Assembly: GCF_013409505.1 (NCBI RefSeq)
Contig: NZ_JACCBN010000001.1
Span: forward strand, 2,976,001 to 3,040,000
Reading direction: 5' to 3'
Source: Actinomycetospora corticicola
GTDB taxonomy: Bacteria; Actinomycetota; Actinomycetes; Mycobacteriales; Pseudonocardiaceae
Length of the DNA stretch: 64,000 nt
The notes below the pieces were generated by a model that searched no databases, was not told the origin of the DNA, and was given only the letters and a program-made list of their open reading frames with translations. A program made the position numbers and the translations under genes. Shown in pieces: positions 14,365 through 23,178 of this stretch; position 1 is the stretch's first letter, and every line of letters starts with the position of its first letter.

Positions 14365-15891
14365 TTACCGGTTCCGTCGGTAGATCACGCCGGCCAGCAC
14401 GGACAGCAGCTTGACCACCCAGCCGGGCCGGTCGAACGTCATCACGTTCAGGCTCTTGAAGCGGCGCTCGGACACGGCGAGGGCCCGCGTGAACTCCCGC
14501 AGCCCGTCGCGGCCGTGGATGCGCCCGAAGCCCGAGTCGCCGACCCCGCCGAACGGCAGCGACGGCATCGCCGCGAACGCGATGACGCCGTTCACCGACA
14601 CCATGCCGACCCGGAGCTTGCGGGCGATCTCGTAGCCGCGCTTCTTCGCGAAGACCGAGCCGCCGAGGCCGTACTTCGAGGCGTTGGCCCGCTCCACGGC
14701 CTCGTCGATGTCCCGCACGCGATTGATCACGACGGTCGGCCCGAAGGTCTCCTCGGTGACCGCGGTCGAGTCCTCCGGGACGTCGGCGAGCACCACCGGG
14801 TCGACGTACGGCGCGCGCACGGACTCGCGGCCGCCGAGCACGGCCCAGCCGCCCTTCGACAGCGCGTCGTCGATCTGGCCGGAGATCACGTCGAGTTGGC
14901 TCGGCATGGTGATCGGCCCGTAGACCGAGCGCAGGTCACCGCCCGGGCGCAGCTTCGCCGCCCGCTGGGCCACCTTGTCGAGGAACTCCTCGGCCACCGA
15001 GTCGACCACGTACACCCGCTCCACGCCGATGCAGGTCTGCCCGGCGTTGGACATCGCGCCCCACACCGCGGCGGCCGCGGCGTCGTCCAGGTCGGCGTCG
15101 TGGTCGACGAGCAGCGCGTCCTTGCCGCCGCACTCCACGAGGATGGGCGTCAGCGTCTCCGCGCACGTGGCCATGACCTTCTTGGCGGTGGCGGTCGAGC
15201 CGGTGAAGGCGACCTTGTCCACGCCCGCCCGGCACAGCGCCGCGCCCGTCTCGCCCTCGCCGGTGACCAGGCCGAACAGGCCCTCGCCGTAGCCGTCGGT
15301 GCGGTGCAGCACCTCGGCGAACGAGTCGACGAGCCACTTCCCCACCGTCGGCGTCAGCTCGCTCGGCTTGAACACCACGGCGTTGCCGGCCGCGAGGGCG
15401 TAGCCGATCGAGCCCATCGGCGTGAAGACCGGGTAGTTCCACGGGCCGAGCACACCGATCACGCCGAGCGGGCGGTACTCGATGGTCGCCTTGTGGTTCA
15501 CCATCAGCGCGCCGGCCTCGAAGCGCTTGCGGCCCAGCGCCGCCTTCGCGTGCTTGCCCGCCCAGTGCAGGTGGTCGATGACGAGGACGACCTCGAGGCG
15601 GGAGTCGTCGAGCGGCTTCCCGGTCTCGCGGCTCACCAGCTCGGCGAGCTCGTCGGTGCGCTCGATCAGGAGCTTCCGCCAGGCGCCGAGCCGCTCCCGC
15701 CGGCCGTCGAAGCCGAGGTCGGCCCACCACTGCGCCGCGCGGCGCGCGCGCTCCACGACCGCGCCCACCTCGTCCGGGCCGTGGACCGGGTGGGTCGCGA
15801 TGACGGACCCGTCCCGCGGATCGAGGGAGTCGAAGGTCTTTCCCGACGACGGGTCGGTGGTCGCCTCGGGCCGCGCAGCCGTGCTCGTCAT
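14365..15891 (-). CDS. NAD(P)-dependent aldehyde dehydrogenase
   Basis: A 508-residue ALDH with the oxyanion motif GPWNYPVF, cofactor motif FKPSELTP, catalytic Glu in VECGGKDALLV and catalytic Cys in NAGQTCIGVERV. The C-terminal end (WVVKLLSVLAGVIYRRNR) is hydrophobic then basic and could anchor it loosely to the membrane, as in some long-chain or succinate-semialdehyde relatives. The ATG at 15891 sits only 10 bp after the stop of the leftward phage repressor, and its GGAGG box directly abuts the ATG, tighter than usual. The prophage junction has therefore probably replaced the native upstream region. Confidence 0.88.
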   Translation of the reverse strand: MTSTAARPEATTDPSSGKTFDSLDPRDGSVIATHPVHGPDEVGAVVERARRAAQWWADLGFDGRRERLGAWRKLLIERTDELAELVSRETGKPLDDSRLEVVLVIDHLHWAGKHAKAALGRKRFEAGALMVNHKATIEYRPLGVIGVLGPWNYPVFTPMGSIGYALAAGNAVVFKPSELTPTVGKWLVDSFAEVLHRTDGYGEGLFGLVTGEGETGAALCRAGVDKVAFTGSTATAKKVMATCAETLTPILVECGGKDALLVDHDADLDDAAAAAVWGAMSNAGQTCIGVERVYVVDSVAEEFLDKVAQRAAKLRPGGDLRSVYGPITMPSQLDVISGQIDDALSKGGWAVLGGRESVRAPYVDPVVLADVPEDSTAVTEETFGPTVVINRVRDIDEAVERANASKYGLGGSVFAKKRGYEIARKLRVGMVSVNGVIAFAAMPSLPFGGVGDSGFGRIHGRDGLREFTRALAVSERRFKSLNVMTFDRPGWVVKLLSVLAGVIYRRNR

Positions 15892-15901
15892 CCTCCGGAC
15901 G

Positions 15902-16219
15902 TTACCGGTGGGTACTCGACTCGTCAGCCTCAGTCGCCGAAGGAGCCGGCGGGATCGGGCCAGGCGGTCGCGTCTGGCCAGTGAGCACATCGAGCGGCGT
16001 CGTGTTCAGCACGCCCGCGATGCGCTCCATGTCGTCGGTGCTCATGGCGTGACGCCCGGACAAGCGCTCGTTGACCCAGGGCGGCGTGACACCGAGCGCG
16101 CGGGCCAGGCCGCGCTGAGACATGCCAGTGCGGCCCAGCTGGGCACGGAACTCGCCGGCGACCCACTTCGTGAACAGGCCGCGGGGCAGGGTGCCCTCGT
16201 CGACTGCAGCGCTCGTCAT
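15902..16219 (-). CDS. XRE-family repressor (phage immunity repressor candidate)
   Basis: A 105-residue protein with a helix-turn-helix near the middle (GMSQRGLARALGVTPPWVNE, about residues 34-53), followed by DMERIAGVLNTTPLDVL and a disordered Pro/Ser tail. It has no peptidase domain, so it is not a LexA-type self-cleaving repressor. It faces the Cro-like gene across a compact switch region, the standard arrangement for a lysogeny repressor. The ATG at 16219 is 7 nt from a TAGCGT hexamer, suggesting a leaderless mRNA. Its transcript would run directly into the ALDH gene. Confidence 0.8.
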   Translation of the reverse strand: MTSAAVDEGTLPRGLFTKWVAGEFRAQLGRTGMSQRGLARALGVTPPWVNERLSGRHAMSTDDMERIAGVLNTTPLDVLTGQTRPPGPIPPAPSATEADESSTHR

Positions 16220-16226
16220 AAGGCAC

Positions 16227-16256
16227 ACGCTAACAGTGTCACGGTCGGCGTTACAA
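16227..16256 (-). promoter_or_regulatory. Repressor promoter
   Basis: Read on the minus strand, TTGTAA (16251-16256) and TAGCGT (16227-16232) are separated by 18 bp. The hexamer is followed by 7 nt and then the repressor ATG, so transcription should begin at or next to the start codon. Confidence 0.55.
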
Positions 16257-16288
16257 CAGCCGGGCTAGCGCTTCCGGGTCACGGCCGC
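16238..16288. promoter_or_regulatory. Direct operator-like repeats in the immunity switch
   Basis: GTCACGGTCGG (16238-16248) and GTCACGGCCGC (16278-16288) recur at exactly 40 bp. The left copy lies inside the repressor promoter; the right copy lies just before the rightward -35 box. This suits binding by the repressor or the Cro-like protein. Confidence 0.4.
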
Positions 16289-16296
16289 ATCACAGC

Positions 16297-16325
16297 TTGA
16301 CCTGGAAGCGTCTCGCTGACAATGT
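16297..16325 (+). promoter_or_regulatory. Early rightward promoter
   Basis: TTGACC (16297-16302) is followed after 17 bp by CAATGT (16320-16325). Seven nt later comes the GTG at 16333, the same hexamer-to-start spacing as on the repressor side. Confidence 0.5.
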
Positions 16326-16332
16326 GCTCCTC

Positions 16333-16563
16333 GTGCCTGACGACGCCAACCTCCGCAGCTCGGTTCGCGCCGAGCTTGCTCGCCAGGGCCTCAGCGCCCG
16401 GGCGATGAACGCGCGGCTCGGCTGGGGCCTGCACCACCTGACCCGCCGTCTGTCCGGCGAGGTCGAGTTCCGCAGCTCCGAGCTGGAGGCGATCGCCTCC
16501 GAGCTCGGCATCCCCGTCTCGCGCTTCTACGACCCACCGCGCGACGCCGTACCCGCGTCCTGA
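16333..16563 (+). CDS. Cro-like helix-turn-helix protein
   Basis: A 76-residue protein starting at the GTG at 16333. An XRE-like fold is visible (LARQGLSARAMNARLGWGLH then LTRRLSGEVEFRSSELEAIA and ELGIPVSRFYDPP). A TTG at 16297 in the same frame is rejected as start because it is the -35 box. It is the first gene of the rightward early transcript and the likely counter-repressor of the lysogeny switch. It could instead be an early activator. Confidence 0.65.
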   Translation: MPDDANLRSSVRAELARQGLSARAMNARLGWGLHHLTRRLSGEVEFRSSELEAIASELGIPVSRFYDPPRDAVPAS

Positions 16564-16627
16564 CCTGACCAACAACGAGGGCCGGCGCCATGGCCCGGCA
16601 CCGGCCCCCTGACACGGAGGAGAGTCC

Positions 16628-16864
16628 GTGAACGAGCACCACGATATCGACGTCCGGATCCGACCGGGAGTGTTGCCGACCAAGCGTCTGGGCTGCATGG
16701 ACTCCGGCATCCCGCAGCTGCCCATGGGCGACGGCCCGCAGTCTGCGGTCGAGGTGATCCTGGCTGCCCCCGCCATGGCGTGCTCTTCGAGAGCCGCCAA
16801 CCGCGCTGACCGGCGACGCGTCGCGAAGGCGTCGCGCAAGCTCGGCGTGCAGGCGTCGGCGTGA
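16628..16864 (+). CDS. Small phage protein, unknown
   Basis: A 78-residue protein with a GTG start and a good GGAGGAG box 6 nt upstream. The C-terminal third is basic (RAANRADRRRVAKASRK), suggesting nucleic-acid contact; the rest shows no motif I recognise. Its stop overlaps the next start (ATGA), placing it in the early operon. Confidence 0.55.
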   Translation: MNEHHDIDVRIRPGVLPTKRLGCMDSGIPQLPMGDGPQSAVEVILAAPAMACSSRAANRADRRRVAKASRKLGVQASA

Positions 16865-17046
16865 TGAGCCCCTTGATCGGCGGCGACGACGGCCTCGACG
16901 TCTTCGTCCCCCGCCAGCCCACCGCCCGCGAGCGGGAGCGCACCCGCCTCCGCGCCGCCGACGTCGTCGGCCTCGGGATGGCCCTCGGCTCGCTGATGGT
17001 CCTGCTCGCCGCCGGGGCCGGCTGGTTCGGATGGCTGCTGACGTGA
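16864..17046 (+). CDS. Small single-span membrane protein
   Basis: A 60-residue protein with a charged N-terminal half (RERERTRLRAAD) and one C-terminal transmembrane helix of about 20 residues (VGLGMALGSLMVLLAAGAGW). It belongs to a run of three consecutive early genes each ending in a membrane helix. The function is unknown; membrane-acting superinfection or early takeover proteins are a possibility. Confidence 0.55.
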   Translation: MSPLIGGDDGLDVFVPRQPTARERERTRLRAADVVGLGMALGSLMVLLAAGAGWFGWLLT

Positions 17047-17237
17047 GCGCCGGACCGATGCGGTTCCTCGAGGAGGACGACGAGCAGACCGGCCCCCTGT
17101 GGGTCAGCCGCCCCGGCCGCGCCCGGCACCGCCGCCAGCTCACCGACCGCGAGCAGGCGATCCGCGCCGCCATCGGCCTCGCGCTGCTGCTGCTCGTCGT
17201 CCTGCTCTTCGTCGCCGCGATGGGCGCGGTGACGTGA
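17043..17237 (+). CDS. Small single-span membrane protein
   Basis: A 64-residue protein starting at the GTG at 17043 (4-bp overlap with the previous stop). An acidic N-terminus (FLEEDDEQTG) and a basic stretch (RPGRARHRRQ) precede one C-terminal helix (IGLALLLLVVLLFVAAMGAV). It is the second of three adjacent tail-anchored-type proteins. Function unknown. Confidence 0.55.
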   Translation: MSAGPMRFLEEDDEQTGPLWVSRPGRARHRRQLTDREQAIRAAIGLALLLLVVLLFVAAMGAVT

Positions 17238-17530
17238 GCCGCCGGCACGCCGACACCGGCGACACCCCGCTCGTCCCGCCGCCGTCGTGGCGCCGCGACG
17301 ACGAGCCCGCCGACGACGGCTGCCGACGACGCGTCGTCCTCGACGGCGACCACACCCGCTGCGGCCACGGCTACGGAGCCCACGACCGCCGCATCCCCGG
17401 CGGCCCGCGCGACGCCTGCTCGCTGTGCGACTGCCCCGGCTATCACCCCGACTTCCGCCCTGCGTTCCTCGTCCTCGGCGTGCTGATCCTCGTGGTCACC
17501 GCCCTGGTCCTGATCTTCGGAGCCTTCTGA
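17234..17530 (+). CDS. Cys/His-rich tail-anchored membrane protein
   Basis: A 98-residue protein. The soluble part has a Cys/His cluster (CGHGYGAH then ACSLCDCPGYH, about residues 48-76) that could bind zinc; a C-terminal helix follows (AFLVLGVLILVVTALVLIFG). It overlaps both neighbours by a few nt. The metal cluster next to a membrane anchor separates it from the two preceding proteins. Function unknown. Confidence 0.55.
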   Translation: MSRRHADTGDTPLVPPPSWRRDDEPADDGCRRRVVLDGDHTRCGHGYGAHDRRIPGGPRDACSLCDCPGYHPDFRPAFLVLGVLILVVTALVLIFGAF

Positions 17531-18120
17531 TGACCGACCTCGACGACCGCCCCGCCGGCCGGCCCGCCGGCCTCGTCACCCTCGACCACCCCGCCACCGC
17601 CGCGATCACCGTCCCCGACGACGGGAACGCCCTCAACGACCACGACCTGCTCGACGACCTCGCCGGCTGGCCGCAGGCCCCCGCCCCGTTCGTCATCGAC
17701 GTGCCGTTCACCCACGGCACCGTCTACGTCGGCCGCGTCGTCCAGGACTGGATCCGCGCCCTCGACGTCGACCACGGCCTCACCGACCCGCAGGACGTCC
17801 GGGTCAACCGGTACGGCGCCCACCTGCACTTCGACGACGAGGCCGCGCTCCGGACTGCGATCGCCTACGGCGAGCAGCTCGACGCGAGCACGCCCGTCGG
17901 GGTGCTCCTCGACGTCGTCGGGGACCTCGTCGGCGTCGAGATGACCGGCGCCGTCCTCGGCGTCCCGGTCACCCTGCACGTCGACACCCGCGCCCGGCTC
18001 GCCACCGCCGCCGTCCTCGAGCTGCGCGACCTGCGCCGGCACGCCGACGCCGACCGGGCCTGCCGCGCCGTCGGCGGAGAGCTGACCGTCGCCACCTCGG
18101 AGGGTGGTGAGCAGGCGTGA
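17530..18120 (+). CDS. Early phage protein, unknown
   Basis: A 196-residue acidic soluble protein with no motif I recognise; the C-terminal half (VTLHVDTRARLATAAVLELR and following) looks helical. It starts on an ATGA overlap and stops on a GTGA overlap, so it is translationally coupled on both sides. Confidence 0.5.
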   Translation: MTDLDDRPAGRPAGLVTLDHPATAAITVPDDGNALNDHDLLDDLAGWPQAPAPFVIDVPFTHGTVYVGRVVQDWIRALDVDHGLTDPQDVRVNRYGAHLHFDDEAALRTAIAYGEQLDASTPVGVLLDVVGDLVGVEMTGAVLGVPVTLHVDTRARLATAAVLELRDLRRHADADRACRAVGGELTVATSEGGEQA

Positions 18121-18443
18121 CCGCCGAGACCGAGACGAAGCCGCGGCGCCTGCAGGGCGAGTGGTTCGCGCCGACCCGCACCGCGACCGACGCCCCGCCG
18201 CGCGCCGAGATGCGGCACGTCGCCCGCATGCTCGACGACCAGACCGACCTCTGCGCGGCCGGCGCAGAGGTGCTCCGGGTGATCGTCGACTGCGCCCGCC
18301 ACGGCGGCGTCAGCGCCCTGGGCGTCGGCGAGCTGGAGCGGCTGTCGGTCGTCCTCGACGGCATCGCCGCCCCGGCCGTCGACGAGCTCACCCTCGCGGC
18401 CGCCGTCGGCGTGCTCGTCCCGACGTCGGGCGGTGCCCGATGA
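18117..18443 (+). CDS. Early phage protein, unknown
   Basis: A 108-residue mostly helical protein (LDDQTDLCAAGAEVLRVIVD, ELERLSVVLDGIAAPAVDEL) with a short basic lead (TKPRRLQGEW). No family is recognised. GTG start in a 4-bp overlap with the preceding stop. Confidence 0.5.
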   Translation: MTAETETKPRRLQGEWFAPTRTATDAPPRAEMRHVARMLDDQTDLCAAGAEVLRVIVDCARHGGVSALGVGELERLSVVLDGIAAPAVDELTLAAAVGVLVPTSGGAR

Positions 18444-18654
18444 TGCGCGCGCTGCTCGGCAAGCTCGCCCGCGCCGCGACCCCGGCCTACGACCTGCAGG
18501 ACGCGCAGGAGGACGTCTGGGTCGCCGACGGACCGGACTGGTGGCGGCTCGTGCCCACCGACTCCTCCGACCGGCCCGCGCCTCGCACCACGCGCGCCGA
18601 GGTGGCCCGCTGCTACGGCCCCGTCGTCGAGCTTCCGCACATCGGGGGCGCGTG

Positions 18655-18655
<1 letters not shown>
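18440..18655 (+). CDS. Small early phage protein, unknown
   Basis: A 71-residue protein (starts MMRALLGKLARAATP) with Trp-rich DGPDWWRLVP in the middle. No recognised domain. Both ends overlap neighbours by an ATGA-type junction, which supports it as a real operon member. Confidence 0.5.
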
Positions 18656-19625
<970 letters not shown>

Positions 19626-19629
<4 letters not shown>

Positions 19630-20000
19630 GCACCATCACCATCCTCGCCTGCGACCTCGACGGCGTGGCGCACACCGACGACGACCCCGTCACGACCATC
19701 GAGTGGGGTCTCGACGACGCGCTCTACGAGATCGACCTCTGCGCATCCCACGAGCTCGAGCTGCGCGAGGTCCTCGAGCGCTACGCCCTCGCGGGCCGGA
19801 AGGCCGGCGCGACCGCGAAGCGCGCGCCCGCTCCCACCGCCACCGCCGCCGACCGACCGAAGCGGATCGCCGCCGCCGGGTCCGACCGGGCCCGCAACGC
19901 GCGGATCCGCGAGTGGGCCCGCGCGCAGGGCATGACCGTCCCCGACCTCGGCCGCCTGGCCAGCGGCGTGGTCGCCGCCTACGAGGAGGCTCACCTGTGA
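19626..20000 (+). CDS. Phage-encoded Lsr2-like nucleoid-associated protein
   Basis: A 124-residue homologue of the actinobacterial xenogeneic silencer Lsr2. The N-terminal half has the dimerisation layout (CDLDG, then the TIEWGLDDALYEIDL segment and ELELREVLERY). A Thr/Ala/Pro linker follows, and the C-terminal DNA-binding unit reads NARIREWARAQG...LGRLASGVVAAYEEA. The AT-hook-like RGR of host Lsr2 is LGR here, which may change binding. A phage copy could displace, imitate or poison host Lsr2, or help silence the prophage. ATG in a 4-bp overlap. Confidence 0.8.
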
Positions 20001-20917
20001 AGCCCTGGATCACCGAGCCCGGCGCCTACCCGGAGCTCACCGAGGAGCAGTACCACGCCGACCCCGTCGTCGGGTCGAGCCTGTCCTCGAGCGGCGCGCG
20101 CACGCTGATCAACGAGACGCCGCTGCACTTCCGCTACCAGCGCGACCACCCGCAGCCCGCGAAGAAGGAGTTCGACTTCGGGCACGCCGCGCACCTGGTC
20201 GTGACCGGGTCCGGCTCCCCGATCGTCGAGGTGCCGCACGACAACTGGCGCACGAACGCGTCGAAGGAGGCGGCGGCCGCGGCGCGCGCCGAGGGCGGCG
20301 TTCCGCTGCTCACCCGCGACGTCGAGCACGTCGAGGCGATGGCCGAGGTCCTGCGCCGACACCCGGTCGCCGGGCCGCTGCTCATGCGCGAGGGTGTCGG
20401 CGAGCAGTCCTTCGTCGGGCGCGACCCCGAGTCCGGGGTGATGTGCCGGGTCCGTGTCGACTGGATGCCGAAGGTCGCGGCCGGTGAGCGGCTGATCCTC
20501 GTCGACTACAAGAGCGCCGCCGACGCCGACCCGCGCCACTTCGGCACCTCGATGGGCCGGTGGGGCTACCACTGCCAGGGCCCCTTCTACGTCGACGTCC
20601 TGCACTGGCTCGGCCTCACCGCCGGCCCCGACGGCGACCCGATCGAGCCGCTGTTCCTGCTCGTGGCCCAGGAGAAGGAACCGCCGTACGCGGTGTCCCT
20701 CGACCGGCCCGACGACAACGCGTTCGCGTGGGGCCGGGTCGTCAACCGCAAGGCACGCGACGTGTTCCGCGAGTGCACCGAGATCGGGCGCTGGCCCGGC
20801 TACGAGGAGCGCGTCCACGACCTCTCCCTGCCCGGCTGGCTGATCCGCGACTACGAGCTCGCCGAGAGCGCCGGTCACTTCGACACCGCATCCGACATCG
20901 AGGAGGCCCTCGCATGA
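19997..20917 (+). CDS. RecE-like PD-(D/E)XK exonuclease
   Basis: A 306-residue nuclease of the RecE/YqaJ-like kind. The catalytic pattern is visible as CRVRVDWMPK followed by LILVDYKSA (Asp, then DYK), preceded by FDFGHAAHLVV and followed by a QGPFYVDVLHWLG helix. It would resect double-stranded DNA ends to produce 3' single strands for the annealing protein encoded immediately downstream (GTG/ATG overlaps of 4 bp). Together they form the phage recombination pair. Confidence 0.85.
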   Translation: MKPWITEPGAYPELTEEQYHADPVVGSSLSSSGARTLINETPLHFRYQRDHPQPAKKEFDFGHAAHLVVTGSGSPIVEVPHDNWRTNASKEAAAAARAEGGVPLLTRDVEHVEAMAEVLRRHPVAGPLLMREGVGEQSFVGRDPESGVMCRVRVDWMPKVAAGERLILVDYKSAADADPRHFGTSMGRWGYHCQGPFYVDVLHWLGLTAGPDGDPIEPLFLLVAQEKEPPYAVSLDRPDDNAFAWGRVVNRKARDVFRECTEIGRWPGYEERVHDLSLPGWLIRDYELAESAGHFDTASDIEEALA

Positions 20918-21963
20918 CCACGACCACCGCCGACGTCGAGGCCCGACCAGAGGACATCGCCGCCGCCGTCGGCGTCCCGGTCGGCGCGCTCGCGATCCGC
21001 GCCGACCAGACGACCCTCGACGAGGCCCAGCGCAAGGCGCTTGGGCACATCGGCTTGCAGGACTGCAACGACGCCGACATCACCGCGTTCCTGCACCTGT
21101 GTCAGCGCACCGGGCTCGACCCCTGGGCTCGGCAGATCTACCTGATCAACCGACGCGAGAAGGTCCCCGGCACTCGCGACCAGTACCGCGACAAGTGGCA
21201 GCCGCAGACCGGCATCGACGGGTTCCGGGTCATCGCCCAGCGCCACGGCGATATCTACCGCGGGCAGACCGCGCCCGAGTGGTGCGGTGACGACGGCGTT
21301 TGGATGCCGGTCTGGCTCAAGAAGGGGACGCCGCCGGCCGCCTCCCGGGTCGGCGTGCTGCGTTCCGATCGGGATGAGCCCGTGTGGGGCATCGCGGTGT
21401 TCTCCGAGTTCGCGCAGTACACCTCGGGCGGCGACCTCAACGCGATGTGGAAGACGAAGAGCTCCCACATGATCGCGAAGTGCGCCGAGGCCGCGGCCCT
21501 GCGCAAGGCGTTCCCGCAGGACATGGCCGGGCTGACCATCGCCGAGGAGGTCGGGGCGAACCGCCCGACCCGCGTCGAGTCGACCCGTGTCACCCCCTCC
21601 GGCCCGGTCGACAACTCCGAGCTGACCGGCAAGCCCGCCCCGAAGGACACGCCGAAGAAGAGCGACGCGCCGAAGGCGTCGGCGGTCAAGGCCGCGGGCG
21701 ACAGCATGACCCCCGAGCAGCAGCGGACGTTCCTGCGTCTGCGCCGCGAGGCCGACGTCGGCGACGCGAAGGCCTACGCCTCGCAGCACCTCGGCCGCAC
21801 CATCAACTCCCTCGGCGAGCTCACCCAGGGCGACGCGGCGAAGCTGATCGAGAACCTCGAGGCCATGCTCGGCGCCGACGAGCCCGGCCAGCCCGAGGTC
21901 ATCGACGCCGAGGTCGTCGACGAGGGCCAGGCCACGACCGAGCAGCCGGCGGCCCAGCAGTGA
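20914..21963 (+). CDS. RecT/Bet-family single-strand annealing protein
   Basis: A 349-residue protein matching phage Bet/RecT annealing proteins: FLHLCQRTGLDPWARQIYLI, TGIDGFRVIAQRHG, then MWKTKSSHMIAKCAEAAALR and KAFPQDMAGL, covering residues 45-215. A Pro/Ala/Lys-rich linker and a helical tail follow. It anneals the single strands made by the upstream nuclease and serves phage recombination and replication. Translationally coupled to its partner. Confidence 0.9.
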   Translation: MTTTTADVEARPEDIAAAVGVPVGALAIRADQTTLDEAQRKALGHIGLQDCNDADITAFLHLCQRTGLDPWARQIYLINRREKVPGTRDQYRDKWQPQTGIDGFRVIAQRHGDIYRGQTAPEWCGDDGVWMPVWLKKGTPPAASRVGVLRSDRDEPVWGIAVFSEFAQYTSGGDLNAMWKTKSSHMIAKCAEAAALRKAFPQDMAGLTIAEEVGANRPTRVESTRVTPSGPVDNSELTGKPAPKDTPKKSDAPKASAVKAAGDSMTPEQQRTFLRLRREADVGDAKAYASQHLGRTINSLGELTQGDAAKLIENLEAMLGADEPGQPEVIDAEVVDEGQATTEQPAAQQ

Positions 21964-22328
21964 GCGCCCCGCACTACGTCGTGCGCGGCGACTTGTCCTC
22001 CGAAGGCCCCGACCTCTACGCCGAGTCGGGCAAGCTCGTCGCCTGGGCCGACTCGCCCGAGCGGGCGCACTTCCTCGCCGAGGCGCACAACGCCTACGTC
22101 CCAGCGCTCCGGATGCTGATCCGGGTACTGCACGTCGACGCCATCCCGGAGTCCTGGAGCGCCGAGGGTCGCGGGCCGATCTCGATCCGCGAGGTCGCCG
22201 AGCGCATCGCCGAGCTCCTGCCCGCGGACTCCGTCGGTGCGCCGCTCTCCGCCGATGAGGTCCGCGACGCCGCGATCGCGGACCGGGCCCGCGCGGCGTC
22301 CGACACGCTGAACGGGGCGAGCGCATGA
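21960..22328 (+). CDS. Early phage protein, unknown
   Basis: A 122-residue protein; the N-terminus (GKLVAWADSPERAHFLAEAH) and a mid helix (VPALRMLIRVLHVDAIPESW) are clear but no family is recognised. GTG start in a 4-bp overlap with the annealing gene, so it could be an accessory of recombination. Confidence 0.5.
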   Translation: MSAPHYVVRGDLSSEGPDLYAESGKLVAWADSPERAHFLAEAHNAYVPALRMLIRVLHVDAIPESWSAEGRGPISIREVAERIAELLPADSVGAPLSADEVRDAAIADRARAASDTLNGASA

Positions 22329-22840
22329 CCTACTGCGCACCCCGGGTCACCCCCGGCGGCCCGGCCACCGACCTTCCGGACGCCGGAGAGGGCGCGTGCT
22401 GCTGGGGCAACGTCATCGGCGGGCCGAACCACTGCACCTGCTGGGTCCCGGTCTACGACCTCGAGCAGGGCCCGCTCGACGAGACGCTCGCGGGCTGGCT
22501 CGCGGCCGGCGTCGAACCGAACACCGCCGCCACCATGTGCGGCGGCTGCGCCTACCGGCCCGGGTCCCCGGAGAAGCTCGGCGACGATCGGCACGCCGCC
22601 GACGCCGACGAGCTCGAGCGGGTCGCGGGCAGCGCCACTGACCGCTTCTTCTGCCACGCCGGCATCCGCCGCGTCGTGCGGTGGCGCCACCCGTCGGGCG
22701 CCGAGATCGACGGGCACGCCGCGTCGTACCACCCGCCGATCCGGCACGGCGCCCCGTGGCGCGCGGACGGCCAGCCCGCCGAGCTCTGCGCCGGCTGGGC
22801 CGCCCGTCGCCGCGCCCTCACCGCCGGAGGTGCCCGATGA
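22325..22840 (+). CDS. Cysteine-rich phage protein, unknown
   Basis: A 171-residue protein with paired cysteines at ACCWGN, CTCW and MCGGCAYRPGSPE and single Cys later (FFCHAG, ELCAGW), plus a His-containing ASYHPPIRHGAPW segment. The pattern suggests one or two zinc or Fe-S sites. It lacks the WhiB Trp/Gly turn and AT-hook end, so I do not call it WhiB. Confidence 0.5.
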   Translation: MTYCAPRVTPGGPATDLPDAGEGACCWGNVIGGPNHCTCWVPVYDLEQGPLDETLAGWLAAGVEPNTAATMCGGCAYRPGSPEKLGDDRHAADADELERVAGSATDRFFCHAGIRRVVRWRHPSGAEIDGHAASYHPPIRHGAPWRADGQPAELCAGWAARRRALTAGGAR

Positions 22841-23178
22841 GCAACACCACCGTCTACCGCTACCGCCTCCGCGTACAGCCCACCGAGGACGTGGCGATGC
22901 CCGCCGGTGCCCGGGTGCTCAGCGTGCAGCGCCGAGACCACGGCGACGGCGCTGTCGACCTGTGGGCCGAGGTCGACCCGGAGCAGCCCGACGCCACGAT
23001 CCGCGTGCAGCTCGTCGGCACCGGCTGGGCCGAGATCCCCGCCCAGCCCCCGGCCCGCTACGTCGGCACCGTCCAGCTCGGCGACGGCTTCGTGATCCTC
23101 CACGCCTACGTCACCGGCGACAGCGACACCGACCTCGAGCGGATCGCCAGCGCGCTCGCCGATGGGACGGCAACGTGA
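22837..23178 (+). CDS. Phage protein resembling the DUF7352 family
   Basis: A 113-residue beta-rich protein. YRYRLRVQPTEDVAMPAGAR followed by VLSVQRRD...DLWAEVD resembles a small family common in actinophages (DUF7352 as I recall it; not searchable here). The biochemical role is unknown. Confidence 0.5.
   Translation: MSNTTVYRYRLRVQPTEDVAMPAGARVLSVQRRDHGDGAVDLWAEVDPEQPDATIRVQLVGTGWAEIPAQPPARYVGTVQLGDGFVILHAYVTGDSDTDLERIASALADGTAT

Noticed and set aside
16297-16332. TTG start for the Cro-like protein
   Set aside because: The TTG is part of TTGACC, the -35 box of the rightward promoter; the GTG at 16333 fits a leaderless start.
22325-22840. WhiB-like regulator
   Set aside because: The cysteine spacing does not match the four-Cys WhiB cluster and there is no G(V/I)WGG turn or basic tail.
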